Origin: Climacium dendroides
Lineage: Eukaryota > Streptophyta > Bryopsida > Hypnales > Climaciaceae
Assembly (NCBI GenBank): GCA_950106755.1
Contig: OX467089.1
Span: 26,889,345-26,953,344, forward strand
Reading direction: 5' to 3'
DNA length: 64,000 bases
The notes below the pieces were generated by a model, which worked only from the letters and a program-made list of their open reading frames with translations, ran no database searches and was not told the origin of the DNA. Positions 36,064 to 47,324 of this stretch are shown here, in pieces (the first letter of the stretch is position 1; every line of letters starts with the position of its first letter). A program made the translations under genes and the position numbers.

Positions 36064-37435
36064 CAACAATGTTACGTGGTTAAAGTAACAACATTTAAGG
36101 CAGAGCCACTTTTTCAAGTCCTATTCCCTCAAAAAGTGAAATGACCAAAAAAAATTGATGAGGTTATCAACAAACTCAAGAGAAATGCAATCCAATTGGT
36201 TTTGTTATATTGCAATACTTTAGTAATATTTAACAAATATTTGAAGTTGAAAACATAGAATAGCCTATATTTAACACTATATTCACCTTCAAAGTACAAA
36301 CTGTCTCAACTTTAATTGATTGCTTTAAAAAACTCCTTGCTTCTCGTTCATTTGGTTGTTTCTTGAAAAATTGTGGTTTAGCTAAAGTATTGGATCCATT
36401 CATTTAAGGCCATTTTGAGATGTAAAAGGAATAGAATGTAGCACTTCCTTTTTACATGTTGCTACCTCACCCCTAAATTCAACCACATCTTAAAATCATT
36501 CATTTAACTTGATGCACGTATATATAGCAATACAACAAACATTTGCTTGGCAAAACTTGAAGGGCAGACATAATAAAATATTTCTATCTTATTCTTATCC
36601 AAATTGTCCTTCTTCAATCCAAGATTTGACTTAGTGACCCACAAAATAAGGATGAATACTATATTGAATATAAGTTTTCATGTTTTTTTGTGGTTTTCTT
36701 ATTGGTAGAATGATACATGCCATGGGATGCATTGTTGCTAAATGGATAGAAACTTCCAAAAGTGTTTGTTAACCTATAAAATCATCTATTATTAAAAAGA
36801 AATCATCTATTATTAAAAAGAAATCATCTAAATATTGTTGAATTTATTAAATTACTAGTATGCTTTGTATTGTTGCCATGATATAATAAAAATAGAAATA
36901 AAAGAAATTTTCTATTTTTTAATTCATAATAATTCATAAAGACTTCAAAATGCAATATCTTTAATTTGTGTTGTGAGTTGGGTTGTCACAAAACAAAGTC
37001 CATACACAGAGAACTTTCTAAGGGTAACAAGAATGAGTTTGAGTGATGCATGGTTCAAGTGATCCATAATTTAAGATAATTTGAGATTCAAAAATAACTC
37101 AAAAATCCATAAATTTCACACTGTATGTCCAAACACCACAAAACAAAGTCCATGCACCTTTTTCACAGAGAAATTTCTAATAGTGTTATGAACATGACTA
37201 GTAGATGCATGATTTTGGAGATCTCATTGTAATAGACAAAAATTTAAAACAAACAACCTAATTTAACATATAGATTTGAAAAGTACTTAACAATTTCATT
37301 TGTTTTATAAACCATTTTTAGTACCAAATTGAGATAGGTAGTGTTGAAATCATAGAAAAAATTCTGAAAAAAATTCTCCAAGATATTTGATTTTTCATCA
37401 AACAATTGTTTGATGGAAGAGGAGAAAGACAACCC
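36064..37435. other. AT-rich DNA, no recognised gene
   Basis: It contains a small direct repeat (AAATCATCTATTATTAAAAAG, about 36778-36830) and nothing I can identify as coding. Confidence 0.35.
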
Positions 37436-37439
37436 AGAC

Positions 37440-39690
37440 TACAATTACGAGGCGTTGGTAAGAAGTCTAGGCGTGCAAATACGCTTGGGCGGAAGGCGAG
37501 TTCAATTCAAATGGTGACATTGTCAGGGTCGTCTACCGCAGCTGCACTGAGATTATCAGAGTGTGAAAGGTGATGGTATCGAAGGCGGACAATTTGAAGA
37601 AACATGAAGGTAAGTGCGTCTACAAAGAAGACAAGGTTTCCTTGCCACACTTCAAAAAGGTGGCTACTTCATGAAGCGGGATTGCAAGCACTTCCAAATG
37701 ACGAAACTATGGACAAGACGGAAGTGCGCCACAGTTGCTGATTAGCTACCTGGAGGTCTAGAGGGCAAGTTCAAATGGAAGGGGGTACAATTCTCTATCC
37801 TTCTCCATGTTTTGACTCATGGCCGTCCTATGCGTGACTACAAATGCTAACAGCAGTTGCTTAAACAACTCAAGGTAAGAAATTTTCTACGGAAGCATTG
37901 GTTGGAATCCCCAGGGTGGAAAATGAGTGAACACTTGTACAACTGTATTCTTGCAACCTTCAAAGGTATTGTGCAATCTGCCACTATTCTTTCAATTTCT
38001 GCTAATGAGGTCATAGTTGTAGACAACACCTCTTGGATGGATGTCTACGTCTATGCAATGCAATCATGGGAAAGGGTGCCACACCTGCTTCACCTTTTAT
38101 GTGTATCTGAGAGTGGAACCGCCGATTACTTGACGGAGGTCATTATGTATACTCTAATGGTTGAGGGAGGCTTAACATGTGAGGAAATAGCTCGCAAATT
38201 GGTGTGTTACAGCGTAGATGGGGTCAGCATTTTCCAAGGACTGAAGACAGGCGTTACAACTCAGATCCGTGAAATGTGGGCTCCATTCATGATTGGCGCT
38301 TTTTGTGTTTCTCATCATCTGAATCTTGTTGTGGAGACGTTATCCAAGTTCCCGCTTGTATCACGTCTTGAGGGCCTCTTTCAATCAATATATCGTAGCA
38401 ACAAGCGGCATGCTGAATTGCAGAGGCTCGTTGATCTCATGGATACTAAAAGTAACAAAATGCTTCAAAATGTTGAAACACGGTGGATTTTGATGAGGAA
38501 TCCCGCCTCAAGGATTTTGTCGAAGTATCGGACCTTGTTGGTCAAGTTTGGCGTCAATATGACTGGCGAACCTGATTCGAGGCCTCCAGCGAGGGCTGCT
38601 AATATTTTTGATCTTCTCTTTGATGAGGAGGTGCTACTATCATTATCTTTATTCATTACTTTGGTTAATGTTGTGCATTCTTTAATGAAGCTTTTTCAGG
38701 CTCGTGATATATTCATTAGTGATTTCATACAAGCTGTGAAGCTCTGCCAAGATGAACTAGCACACATGTTTGTGGATGCTACTTTAGCATTCAACAAGGT
38801 TGACTTCTTGTTCGACAATGATCTAGTCTTCCTTACAAGCAAAGACATCCCCCTACAATGGTGGCAGCTCTCCAAAGAGATTAGCATCTATCACTTGTTT
38901 TTCAACTTTGAGCAAATACATGTGTTTGCAAGGTGCTATGATAAGTAGATTGGTGCTCATTTATTTGTAACACAAGAGGAATATAATTGTATATAGGACA
39001 ATGTGGAACGACATATCTCAGGCAAGTCTCACAGTTTTCCTATTTTTTTTTCAATTTTTTTTCACCTTCTATGAATAATGTTGTGATTGTTTTACTGATA
39101 GTTGTAGTGGGATCTACAGAGGTAGCTCAATGCTTAAGCGATGAGCTTGAACGTCGCTTCTTGCAGCAGGAGCTCTTGGACGCATTTGGCATTGTGTATC
39201 TGCAATATTGGTTGCAAGATGGTATCGATGCCAGTTTCAGCCAACACCTGGCAATTATTAAGGCATTTTACACTACACCAAGGACAATGAACCAATACAT
39301 TGTTCCTAAGATGCTATCGGCAACTAATTTGGACAATCAACATGGCCTTTTTAAGTTGACGATGAAGGCCAATGCAAAGGCTGCGTGTCACCCACCCTTT
39401 GACGTGAATCCAATCATACAACTGTGGCACAAATTCTCTCAATCTTGCCACTTGAGTAAGTTTATTTCTAAATATTTTAAGCTGGCTGAGATAGCTTGTT
39501 GTTTGGTTCTTAGTTTTATGGAGAACAAGAGATGTTTCTCCAATCTTAAGTTCCTAAAATCTTGTCAGCGAAATAGGTTAGGAAAGCATTTTCCTCTTGT
39601 TGTGCATATGTTTGGCCAAAATACTTTTCGTTGGAGGATTTTCCTTACAAGGATGCCATACAATCTTGGAAAAGTGTTGTAAAGGTCGGC
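37440..39690 (+). pseudogene. hAT-superfamily transposase-like gene, disrupted
   Basis: The main open stretch is 37857-38948 and continues at about 39100-39682. Recognisable parts: KHWLESPGWKMSEHL, VCYSVDGVSIFQG (an RNase H-like acidic site), the hAT CxxH-type motif FCVSHHLNLV, then RWILMRNPASRIL. At the C-terminus, MENKRCFSNLKFLKS..RNRL is the hAT dimerisation region. It resembles the zinc-finger/hAT proteins (ZNF862-like) abundant in seedless plants. Upstream (37440-37850) broken frames include a possible zinc-finger remnant (NLKKHEGKC). Defects: no ATG start, stop at 38946, a damaged join (an intron there is possible), and a frameshift near 39635 before FPYKDAI. Terminal repeats were not found. 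Confidence 0.78.
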
Positions 39691-39840
39691 AGGCAAGGAG
39701 ATTTCTAAATTAGGAGCAGTATCCTCACAATCAACATAGAACATGAGGTTAGGTGTGCCTTGCAATTCGGGATGCAATTCAAGGTTTTCTTGATTGAAGA
39801 CTTGATTGATTGCATCCCGACATGCTTCCATGATTTTGTA

Positions 39841-39911
39841 AATGGAGGAGGCGTGACATTGGTAGACGGAATGGAGGTGTGACATTGGCGGACGAAATGG
39901 AGGCGTGACAA
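39841..39911. repeat. 26-bp tandem repeat, about 2.7 copies
   Basis: GTGACATTGGNNGACG.AATGGAGG units start at 39853, 39879 and 39905, just beyond the hAT-like gene. Confidence 0.85.
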
Positions 39912-39964
39912 TGTTGCAACTGCAGATTTGGATTGGCCTTCCCGTTGCACACATTTGTTTGTTT

Positions 39965-40030
39965 GTTTTTCCTAACCCTCTAACGTGTCTTGTTTGTTTT
40001 TTCTAACCCTCTAACATGTCTTGTTTGTTT
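39965..40030. repeat. 31-bp tandem duplication
   Basis: CTAACCCTCTAACNTGTCTT occurs at 39972 and 40003 with surrounding TTGTTTGTTT. Confidence 0.85.
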
Positions 40031-42098
40031 GGTATTGTACAGAATACTAGCACTGCAGTGGGGCAGTCTAGAAGGGTTCAAATCCCTTGCTAGTGATAGA
40101 AATTTGTATGTAGCTTGCACAATAGTGATAGAAATTTGTATGTGGCTTGGACAATTTTTTGGCAATAAAATCTGAAATTGTGAACATTTGGTTGGTCTTG
40201 TGAACAAATTGCCATTGCATCACAAACTTCTTTTCCCACTTAGCAATTTGGGTCATATGAAATGATACAAAGTAGCTTTAAGTTTACACTTAATTTTTCC
40301 CCATGTCACAAACTGTATTCTACCACCAAAAAAAATATATGAAAATTCCATCTTTTCAAACTCCTTTTCACTCTCTATTCCCACCAATTTCTCTCCCAGT
40401 TGTAGAAATAGTTACCTACCAGGGTGCGGATATAGCCCACTAGCGAAATACGGAAAATACGTTATAAGAACGTTGCTTACTACATGTTATAGAATCCAAT
40501 AAAAATCCCAAATGTGATTTTCATAAGTATCTTGAGTTGCTATAAACACTGCTATAAATGTACTTTAGTAAATTCCTAAGCAATCTAATTAAATTTAGTA
40601 AGACCAACATTTAAAACCAAAACAAATATTAAATAACTCAAAATATCAATATCATTAGTTCATGCAGAGCATTCTTTCTTTGTTTCGTTGATATATTATA
40701 TAATCCTCTTTAAAATGTTAATATTAATTAAATGAAGCACATTGTACAAAACATTTATCATCTGCTATATGAATAGTCAAGCATTTAGAGGTTAGAACAT
40801 TTCATACTTTGTTTTACATTTTTTGTTGCTATAATTTTAAATAAATTTAGCATATCACATGAGATGTTATTCCAAAAGACTACAATGAACAAGTCCTTTG
40901 GAGGCTCTAAAATTAGACCTTTATTGTTGAGCATAATTCTTATTATTAAAATGGTGAAACTTTTGTATTCTTTATATAGGTGAATAAAGAAGACTATGAG
41001 GCACAAAAATGAATAATTTGGATACTATACACATAAGTTAAGAAGTATCAAAGTACTTATTTTGGATATTTTGAAGTTGCTTTTTAATAAATGCATATTG
41101 TTGTTATTAAAAGGATGTCAATTGGTTAAACATTTGACTGAATCATACTTCTAAGTTCCAATTTTGGGTGTCTGTACGTTAAAAGTGATTTGTTGAATGA
41201 ACTTCTAGATGGTCAATTGTCCATTTTTAAATACATCTAAATTTGAGGTTCTACTACATTATACTATATTCTTTTACTAATTTAAAATTGGTAGCTTCTT
41301 GGCTTCATCAACATTTCTCATAGACAAAACTTTGTGTTAACCATAACCAAATTGCACCATTTCAAAATAACTTCCTACATTTAGTACTCAAAAATAATAT
41401 TTGTTTTGGTCACTTTTTCATCTTTGCAAAAAGATATGGATGTAATTGTCAAATTTGGATTAAAAGATACATGAATATAACTAATAAATTATTTTACATT
41501 TAAAAGATGGATGTTTCAATAACAAATTGCTTTATGAAAATATTAGTAACTATCATCTTAGTTGAACCCAAACTTTTTATATGAATATAAAAAATTGGTT
41601 GTTTGGATGTGAGCAATGAATGAGGATGGATGGTTTGATCAAAACTCCTTTGTCTCAAGTTCAATCTTTGAGCATCTCCAACCTTACTTGCCAAACTTGG
41701 TACACTCAAGTTTTACATCTATTTTTGAAATGCCTTCAAACTAGTTGTCTTCCATCCTTGTTTATTAAATGTCTTCTATAAATAGTCAAGTGACCAATTA
41801 TCAAATAGAATAAGAAATAAACAACTAAATTTAAATGAATAGTATCTAATTTGAAGGGCCATTGCTTGATATGCTAGGATTAAGAGCATTATCAATGGAT
41901 CATTCAAAATGTCTCTCTAAATATATTACTATCTTTTGATTGATATAAAATTAGAATTTGAGAACATTAATAGTGGATGCATATTAAAAATCACAATGAA
42001 TGAACTCAAAAATATTTTGGATTTGGATTTGGATTTGTCCTTTCCAAATATTTGGGAGGGTCTAGAGCACTTATCATCCATATTTGGTAAATATCAAA
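40031..42098. other. AT-rich DNA, no recognised gene
   Basis: No coding exon, RNA gene or clear element boundary was recognised. Confidence 0.35.
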
Positions 42099-42105
42099 CC
42101 TTTAA

Positions 42106-42742
42106 CCCCTAAATGTCCAAAGCACCAAATTCTAGTGGCAACAAATGAATACTTTGAAGTTAAATAAATACTTACCAAATTTTTATTTTTAATAGTTTAA
42201 ATTTTTGAAAAATCCTTTTTGAAGTCTAGTTTTAGCATCAAAATACAATTTTAAATATGAATGATTAAGATTTTTCTATTCAAGATTTTGTGCAAGGGTG
42301 TCCATTGCAAATCTTGATTTTCTAGTGTTTAAGATTTTTGGAAATGAGCCTCAAATACACTAGAATCTTGGAGAAAAAAATCACATTATAAATTCATTTA
42401 AAAAAATTATAGAGTAGATTTTGAGAAGTTGTAAATTGATTGGGGTTATGCGTGTTATGTTTTTTAACCTCATATTCTTTTATTGACCAATTTCTTAAAT
42501 TTGGTATGTGAAAACATGATTAAAAGACTTTAATCATTTTTACAATTTGAACACCTTCATGATCAAACATTATAGTCTTTTAATCTACAATGTTGTTTTT
42601 TCATGTAATCTCTAACATGTCTTGTTTGAGTTTGTACAATTACAATTCAAATGAAATTGATAAAACTCAACAAAATGTTAGCATTTTGCTCAATTTAGAG
42701 CAAATTCCAAGAAGCTCAAAAAAGACCTTGGGCATTTAGGGG
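42106..42742. mobile_element. TTAA-flanked element with strong terminal repeats
   Basis: CCTTTAACCCCTAAATGTCC at the left mirrors GGGCATTTAGGGGTTAAAGG at the right, a near-perfect inverted repeat of about 24 bp including TTAA at 42102-42105 and 42743-42746. The inner end CAAGGTCTTTTTTG resembles that of the elements at 3690 and 24690. It is 637 bp, AT-rich and non-coding. Confidence 0.75.
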
Positions 42743-42802
42743 TTAAAGGGCATGGATGGAGATGCTTTAAATTCTCTCAAAGCATCTTTAATTCACTCTA
42801 CC

Positions 42803-43239
42803 AATTACCCCTCCAAATGAACCTCTAACTTTTGCCATTTCATAATTAAACCTTGAAATTTTTATCATTGAATTTAAGCACATCCTTTGAATATGTTTAG
42901 GAAAATCCAAATTTAGATATTGGACAACAAAATAATTAGCTTCAAATGTATGCTGAAAGACAATAATTATAGAGGTGTTTGCAAAATTTGGACCAAATGC
43001 ACTCTAAAGTGTTGTGCAAGTGGTCAATATTTGCATTGGTAACCATGATTTGCAAACACCTCTATAATTTTTGTTTTTCACCAAGCTTTTTAAAGTACAT
43101 TATTTCATTGTCTAATGTCTAAATTTGAGTTTTCTTGAGCATATTCAAAGTACTTTGGAGTATACTTCAAATGATAAAAATTTCAAGTTTTAATTATAAA
43201 GCAATGAAAAGTTGGAGTTCTATTTAGAGGGACAATATT
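42803..43239. mobile_element. Foldback element, about 200-bp arms
   Basis: The outer AATTACCCCTCCAAATGAAC pairs with the arm ending TAGAGGGACAATATT. Then AACCTTGAAATTTTTATCATT pairs with AATGATAAAAATTTCAAGTT, and TATAGAGGTGTTTGCAAA pairs with TTTGCAAACACCTCTATA. Non-coding; superfamily unknown. Confidence 0.8.
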
Positions 43240-43394
43240 AATACCAGTCTCTTTGGAGACACCCTCATGACACTCCCTGCTAGCCCCAATGCAATGAATA
43301 AAAAATCTAAAGCACAAACAACTGCTAAATGAACTCCAAGATAGCCGTCAAATGCCTTGTCTCTTTGTTCATCTTTTCCCATGCCACATTCCCT

Positions 43395-43679
43395 CTACAC
43401 TAAAATTAGTAAATAGTGTTGGATGATAATTAGTGTTGTTCCCTGTTTTTTACCCCCAACACTATTTTCCAACTTATGTGTAAATAGCGTTTGTTCTATA
43501 TTTTGTTCCCATCTAACACTAAATGCACTCTCGTAGAAATGTTGAAATGACCAAATTTTACTATAGAGCTAAAATAGTTAGAATGGGTAAATAATGTTCT
43601 AACACTAACCTTGCAAATCACAATTAGTGTTATTGTTGACAATTAGTGTAGCCAATACTATTTACTAATTTTAGTGTAG
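43395..43679. mobile_element. CACTA-like miniature element (CTACACTAAAAT ends)
   Basis: The ends CTACACTAAAATTAGTAAAT and ATTTACTAATTTTAGTGTAG are perfect inverses. They are flanked by CCT at 43392-43394 and 43680-43682. Several internal ACACTA/TAGTGT motifs look like the subterminal repeats of CACTA elements. It is 285 bp and non-coding. Confidence 0.82.
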
Positions 43680-43689
43680 CCTTTTTCAT

Positions 43690-45070
43690 CAAGTTTTCAC
43701 CCAATGTTGGGGGAGAACTACTGGTTAGTTCATTATTATAAAACATCCCCTCCAATTCTCCCTATCTCTATCTCAATGAGGATAAGGAAAAACAAATATA
43801 GGGATAGGAAATGCTCTTCCCCAAACATATCAAGAAAAATGAGTTTTTTGCATCTCTTCCTTTCAGGGAATTGGACCTTGGATTTTCAAAATATAAAAGG
43901 ATGAAGAACATTAGTGGGGAGTTTTTTTCCCTATATGGGTGAATTTCATCTAGATAGGGCTAGGAAAGGCCCTTGGTGGCGATGTTCTTAGCTAGTGTTT
44001 TTGAAAAAATAACTAGTTGGAGTGTGAAAATGGAGAATCTAAAACCGTACAAAAATTGGTAGGGTTAGCAATCAACCGGTGTATACAAAAAAATGTTGGT
44101 TATCTAGTTGTCACTTTCATAAAATTGTCAGATTTTAGTTGCTTGTCATTTTGAATTGAAGACTAATACCTTGGTTGTTGAACTGAGTTTGTTCTTGAAT
44201 AAAGTAGGTATTGCTTTAGGATTGGTTATTGAGGGTCTTGGAGTACTTGGACAAGGTGGGGGCAGGTATTGCATTAGAGATGGTTGTGGCTACCAACCCT
44301 TACTTTGTTGTTTGTGTCTGTTTGATGTAATGAAATTTAGAGTTTAGTTTCAAAATCTGCATGTTTTTAAAAGAGGAGGATTGTAGCTTTTGCAAATTTG
44401 AATTTGAATGAAAGTATCTTGTGAGAATTTGATATAGAGGAAAATGAATAGGAAAATTGTTAATAAAAAGAGGATGCAACCAGTGCACTTGGAAAAAAAT
44501 CAAGCTACAAAGAAGAGGGAAATTACCAAGACAGCTCCAGAAACTTCTTTCTACCTTTTAGAACATTGTCGGGATTCACTGCGAAGCTCCCCAGTCTAGG
44601 CTTAGGTGTAGCTAGTGAGGAAAAATTGATCTACCACGGATCCAAGGAGCAATAAATAGAGGCTAATCAAATAACAAAATACTATCTTAGCTAAATAGTT
44701 AACTATAAGGTAAAGACTATTTAGCAGCAAGTGTTTGTCTTCTTCTGTATTACTTCTTGTTGGTTTTTGTATGTTCTCATATTTTTTAAAACCTTATTTA
44801 TACTTTGCTATAGACAACTATTAGTTTTCATATTGAATTTTGATAAAAGGACCATTGTCTATGAATTCATCAAATTTTATCAAAATTCATAGATTCCTAT
44901 AAGCTCAATTTTTGTTGATTCAAATTCAATATCAAAAAGACAAGTGTGTTGACGTCTACCTCAAGTCTACTTCAATAGATTTTTTTTCTACTTTAAACTA
45001 AATTTAATGTGAGAAGTAAAAGTGTGCTTGAAGTGTGCTTGAGGTCTACATCAAGTATAGTCAATTCATT
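43690..45070. other. AT-rich DNA, no recognised gene
   Basis: It includes a small inverted repeat around 44825-44920 (TGAATTCATCAAATTTTATC..). No coding exon was recognised. Confidence 0.35.
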
Positions 45071-45071
45071 T

Positions 45072-45412
45072 GTTGTTTTGATATTGAATTTGATTCAAAA
45101 ATTTAAAAAAAAAATTATATTGAAAAAGTGTATTAAATTTATTTTTTAAATTTAAAGTTTGTTGAGGTGTACTCAAACACTTTTACATTTCTCATTGAAT
45201 TTGAATTTTTAAAAAATAGTGTTGAAAAATAGTATTCAAAATTTATTTTAAAAAAAAATGAAAATGTGTTGAGGTGTGGTTGATGTCTGCTTCCAGCACA
45301 CCTCCAGCACACCTCAACACACTTTGTTTTACAAAAAAGAAATTTGAATATACTTTTTCAATACAATTGTTTTTAATTTTTTGATTCAAATTCAAGAATT
45401 CAAAAATGTAAT
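45072..45412. repeat. AT-rich inverted repeat with GTGTGCTTGAGG-type motifs
   Basis: TTGAATTTGATTCAAAAATT..ATTGAAAAAGTGTATT pairs with AATATACTTTTTCAATAC..TTTGATTCAAATTCAA. Repeated GTGTGCTTGAGGT / TGTTGAGGTGTGGTTG / CCAGCACACCTC motifs lie inside and just outside. It is probably a decayed foldback element. Confidence 0.65.
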
Positions 45413-45575
45413 TAAATTTTTTTAGGGAATTATAAAATCATATTTATTTGCATTTTGATTTTTCTTTATTTTCAAACCAATTATTCATGATAGAGAAATT
45501 TAAGTTCGAAATGTACAATGCAAAATGTGTACGTTAACCCTCAAAGAACTAAGCCGCCGCGTTTCTCATTGCAGT

Positions 45576-45914
45576 TGAGAAGCAAGGAGAAACGCGGCCA
45601 TCCCTGCCCGGATGGAACCCGGGAGCAGCAGGGCGCGGGACACCATTCACCCAGCCGTGTTTGGGGGAATGGGTGCCGATGCTCTTACCGGTACGGTACA
45701 GTAGTTTGCATCAGTCAACGCGAGACGGAACACTGCACCCGGACTGCGGGACTGCCGGACAACGAACCGCAAAATTGCTCGAAAGCTTGTGTTTCCAGGC
45801 CTCACAAGCAGACGATGTATCGCAGTTGTGTCTGATCGGGCTCACTTGGGTTTCAAGGCTCTGGACTCAAGCTTGCAAGCAAGGACGTCAGTGACTATGG
45901 CTCAGACGACGTAG
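45576..45914 (+). other. Possible untranslated leader exon of bHLH gene B
   Basis: This GC-rich island follows an acceptor-like TTTCTCATTGCAG and ends at GACGTAG/GTAAGG, a good donor. A matching acceptor, TGATCTCTTGCAG, lies at 47200-47212, 112 bp before the start codon of gene B. The phase-independent fit suggests a leader intron of about 1.3 kb. It could instead be a separate short gene: an ATG-initiated frame at 45518-45835 has no known relative. Confidence 0.35.
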
Positions 45915-47212
45915 GTAAGGGACTCGTACTGTATGCCCTTGCTTGCTTCCTGCGTTGTAATGTACTCCGAGCTTTGCGCTTGTATTCGTCGAATCTAAGT
46001 GTTGTTGCGGACTCCTAGCTCCTTGTACTCTAAATGTTGTTTTCAATTGGCCAAAACGAAAGTACGAAACCAGGCACTAGAGAATCTGTGATAACTGCAA
46101 CTCGTACATAACTCTTTACTATCTGTCCTTCCCTGAAACGACATTGTAGAATATGTTGCAGACTATCGGCATTAATTGTCAGACACTTGTCCACACGTAC
46201 AAACTCTGTCATTGTCATTGTCATTTTTATGAGATCCCAGGCAGTGAGATTAAAGATGTCATGGTGTTATCAATCCGTTTAAATAGGCTTGGAGCAAGCC
46301 TGTGTAAGCCAGCCCGGTTCAAAGGCGACTGGGTTGTGACAGAAGTAGCAATTCGGCCTTCACTAGACGTCTTTGGCCTATCTTACTAAGTGTGTTTTGG
46401 GAGCTTTTAAGGAGTGCCATTTTACCTCGTGTAACTGTAACGACCGAATTCTCCCCTGTTTAGCTGAGGCTGAGGCTGATTTCGTTAGGATGAGGCCAAC
46501 CCTAGAGTAGTAGCCACCACTGTTGTGGTGAGAAGTGGAACCCAGTGTATGTTCAACCCTTGTTGGAACGTAGACTGAACCTCATTGCAACCTTCACCAG
46601 ACATAAAGTGCTGTCAGTGTAGGTTTTCAAAACCTCGAAATATCTTATAGCACGTCACATACATATGTTTACTGAGTGCTCAGGCACAAGCGAATGTGCC
46701 CACATTGTGCAGTTTCGTTTTTTAAGCACAATGGTTGGTTGCTTCATAATCGCAAATATCCCTTGATTGCTAATTGTTTACTGATCCCATTGCCAGCTCT
46801 TTGATGTAACGGTCGACCTGGAACGCATTATGTTTCTAGACTGTTTTAGGGCTTTTTAGACGTCATCGTTAAGAGAATCGTTTCATTGTTCATTGGTAGA
46901 CCTCAAATTGAACTCTGTTACGTTATAACTAGGGAACTGTGGAGGTTACAAGGATCATATGGAGGTTTCAAAATGATACATCTATGAACGTCACCGCATC
47001 ACTTTGATAGCAAGGAGACCAGGCGCACTATGAATTCTTTTTATGTCGCTCTTGAGAGAGTCTAATTTGACTCAAATTAACTCTGTTACGTGTTCCTCTT
47101 TAATTTCGTGTTTCTCGACGCTAAGTCCTGGCTGCTTTATCACGTCTTCCTGGAGCTTTACCAGTGCACACTCTCATTGACTTTCATTAATTATTTCTAT
47201 GATCTCTTGCAG
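45915..47212. other. Candidate leader intron / promoter of gene B
   Basis: Less AT-rich than the transposon regions, with no transposon ends and no recognised coding frame. It is either promoter or leader intron of the gene starting at 47325. Confidence 0.3.
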
Positions 47213-47324
47213 CAAGGTACAAGATCGCCTATGACTTTGTTACCAAGTACTCCGTACGTTGGATTGCAAGTCGGCTAGCAAGTAGCTGCATCAGGGGGTA
47301 TGGATTGAGCTCTCGGACTGCACC

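Noticed and set aside
38465..38887. Minus-strand open frames opposite the hAT-like gene
   Set aside because: They are shadows of the plus-strand transposase reading frame, without domain content.
40043..40100. tRNA-like arrangement: ACTAGCA / TGCTAGT ends and GGTTCAAATCC T-arm motif
   Set aside because: Only about 19 bases separate the acceptor arm from the T-arm, so D and anticodon arms cannot form. It may be a chance match or a SINE remnant.
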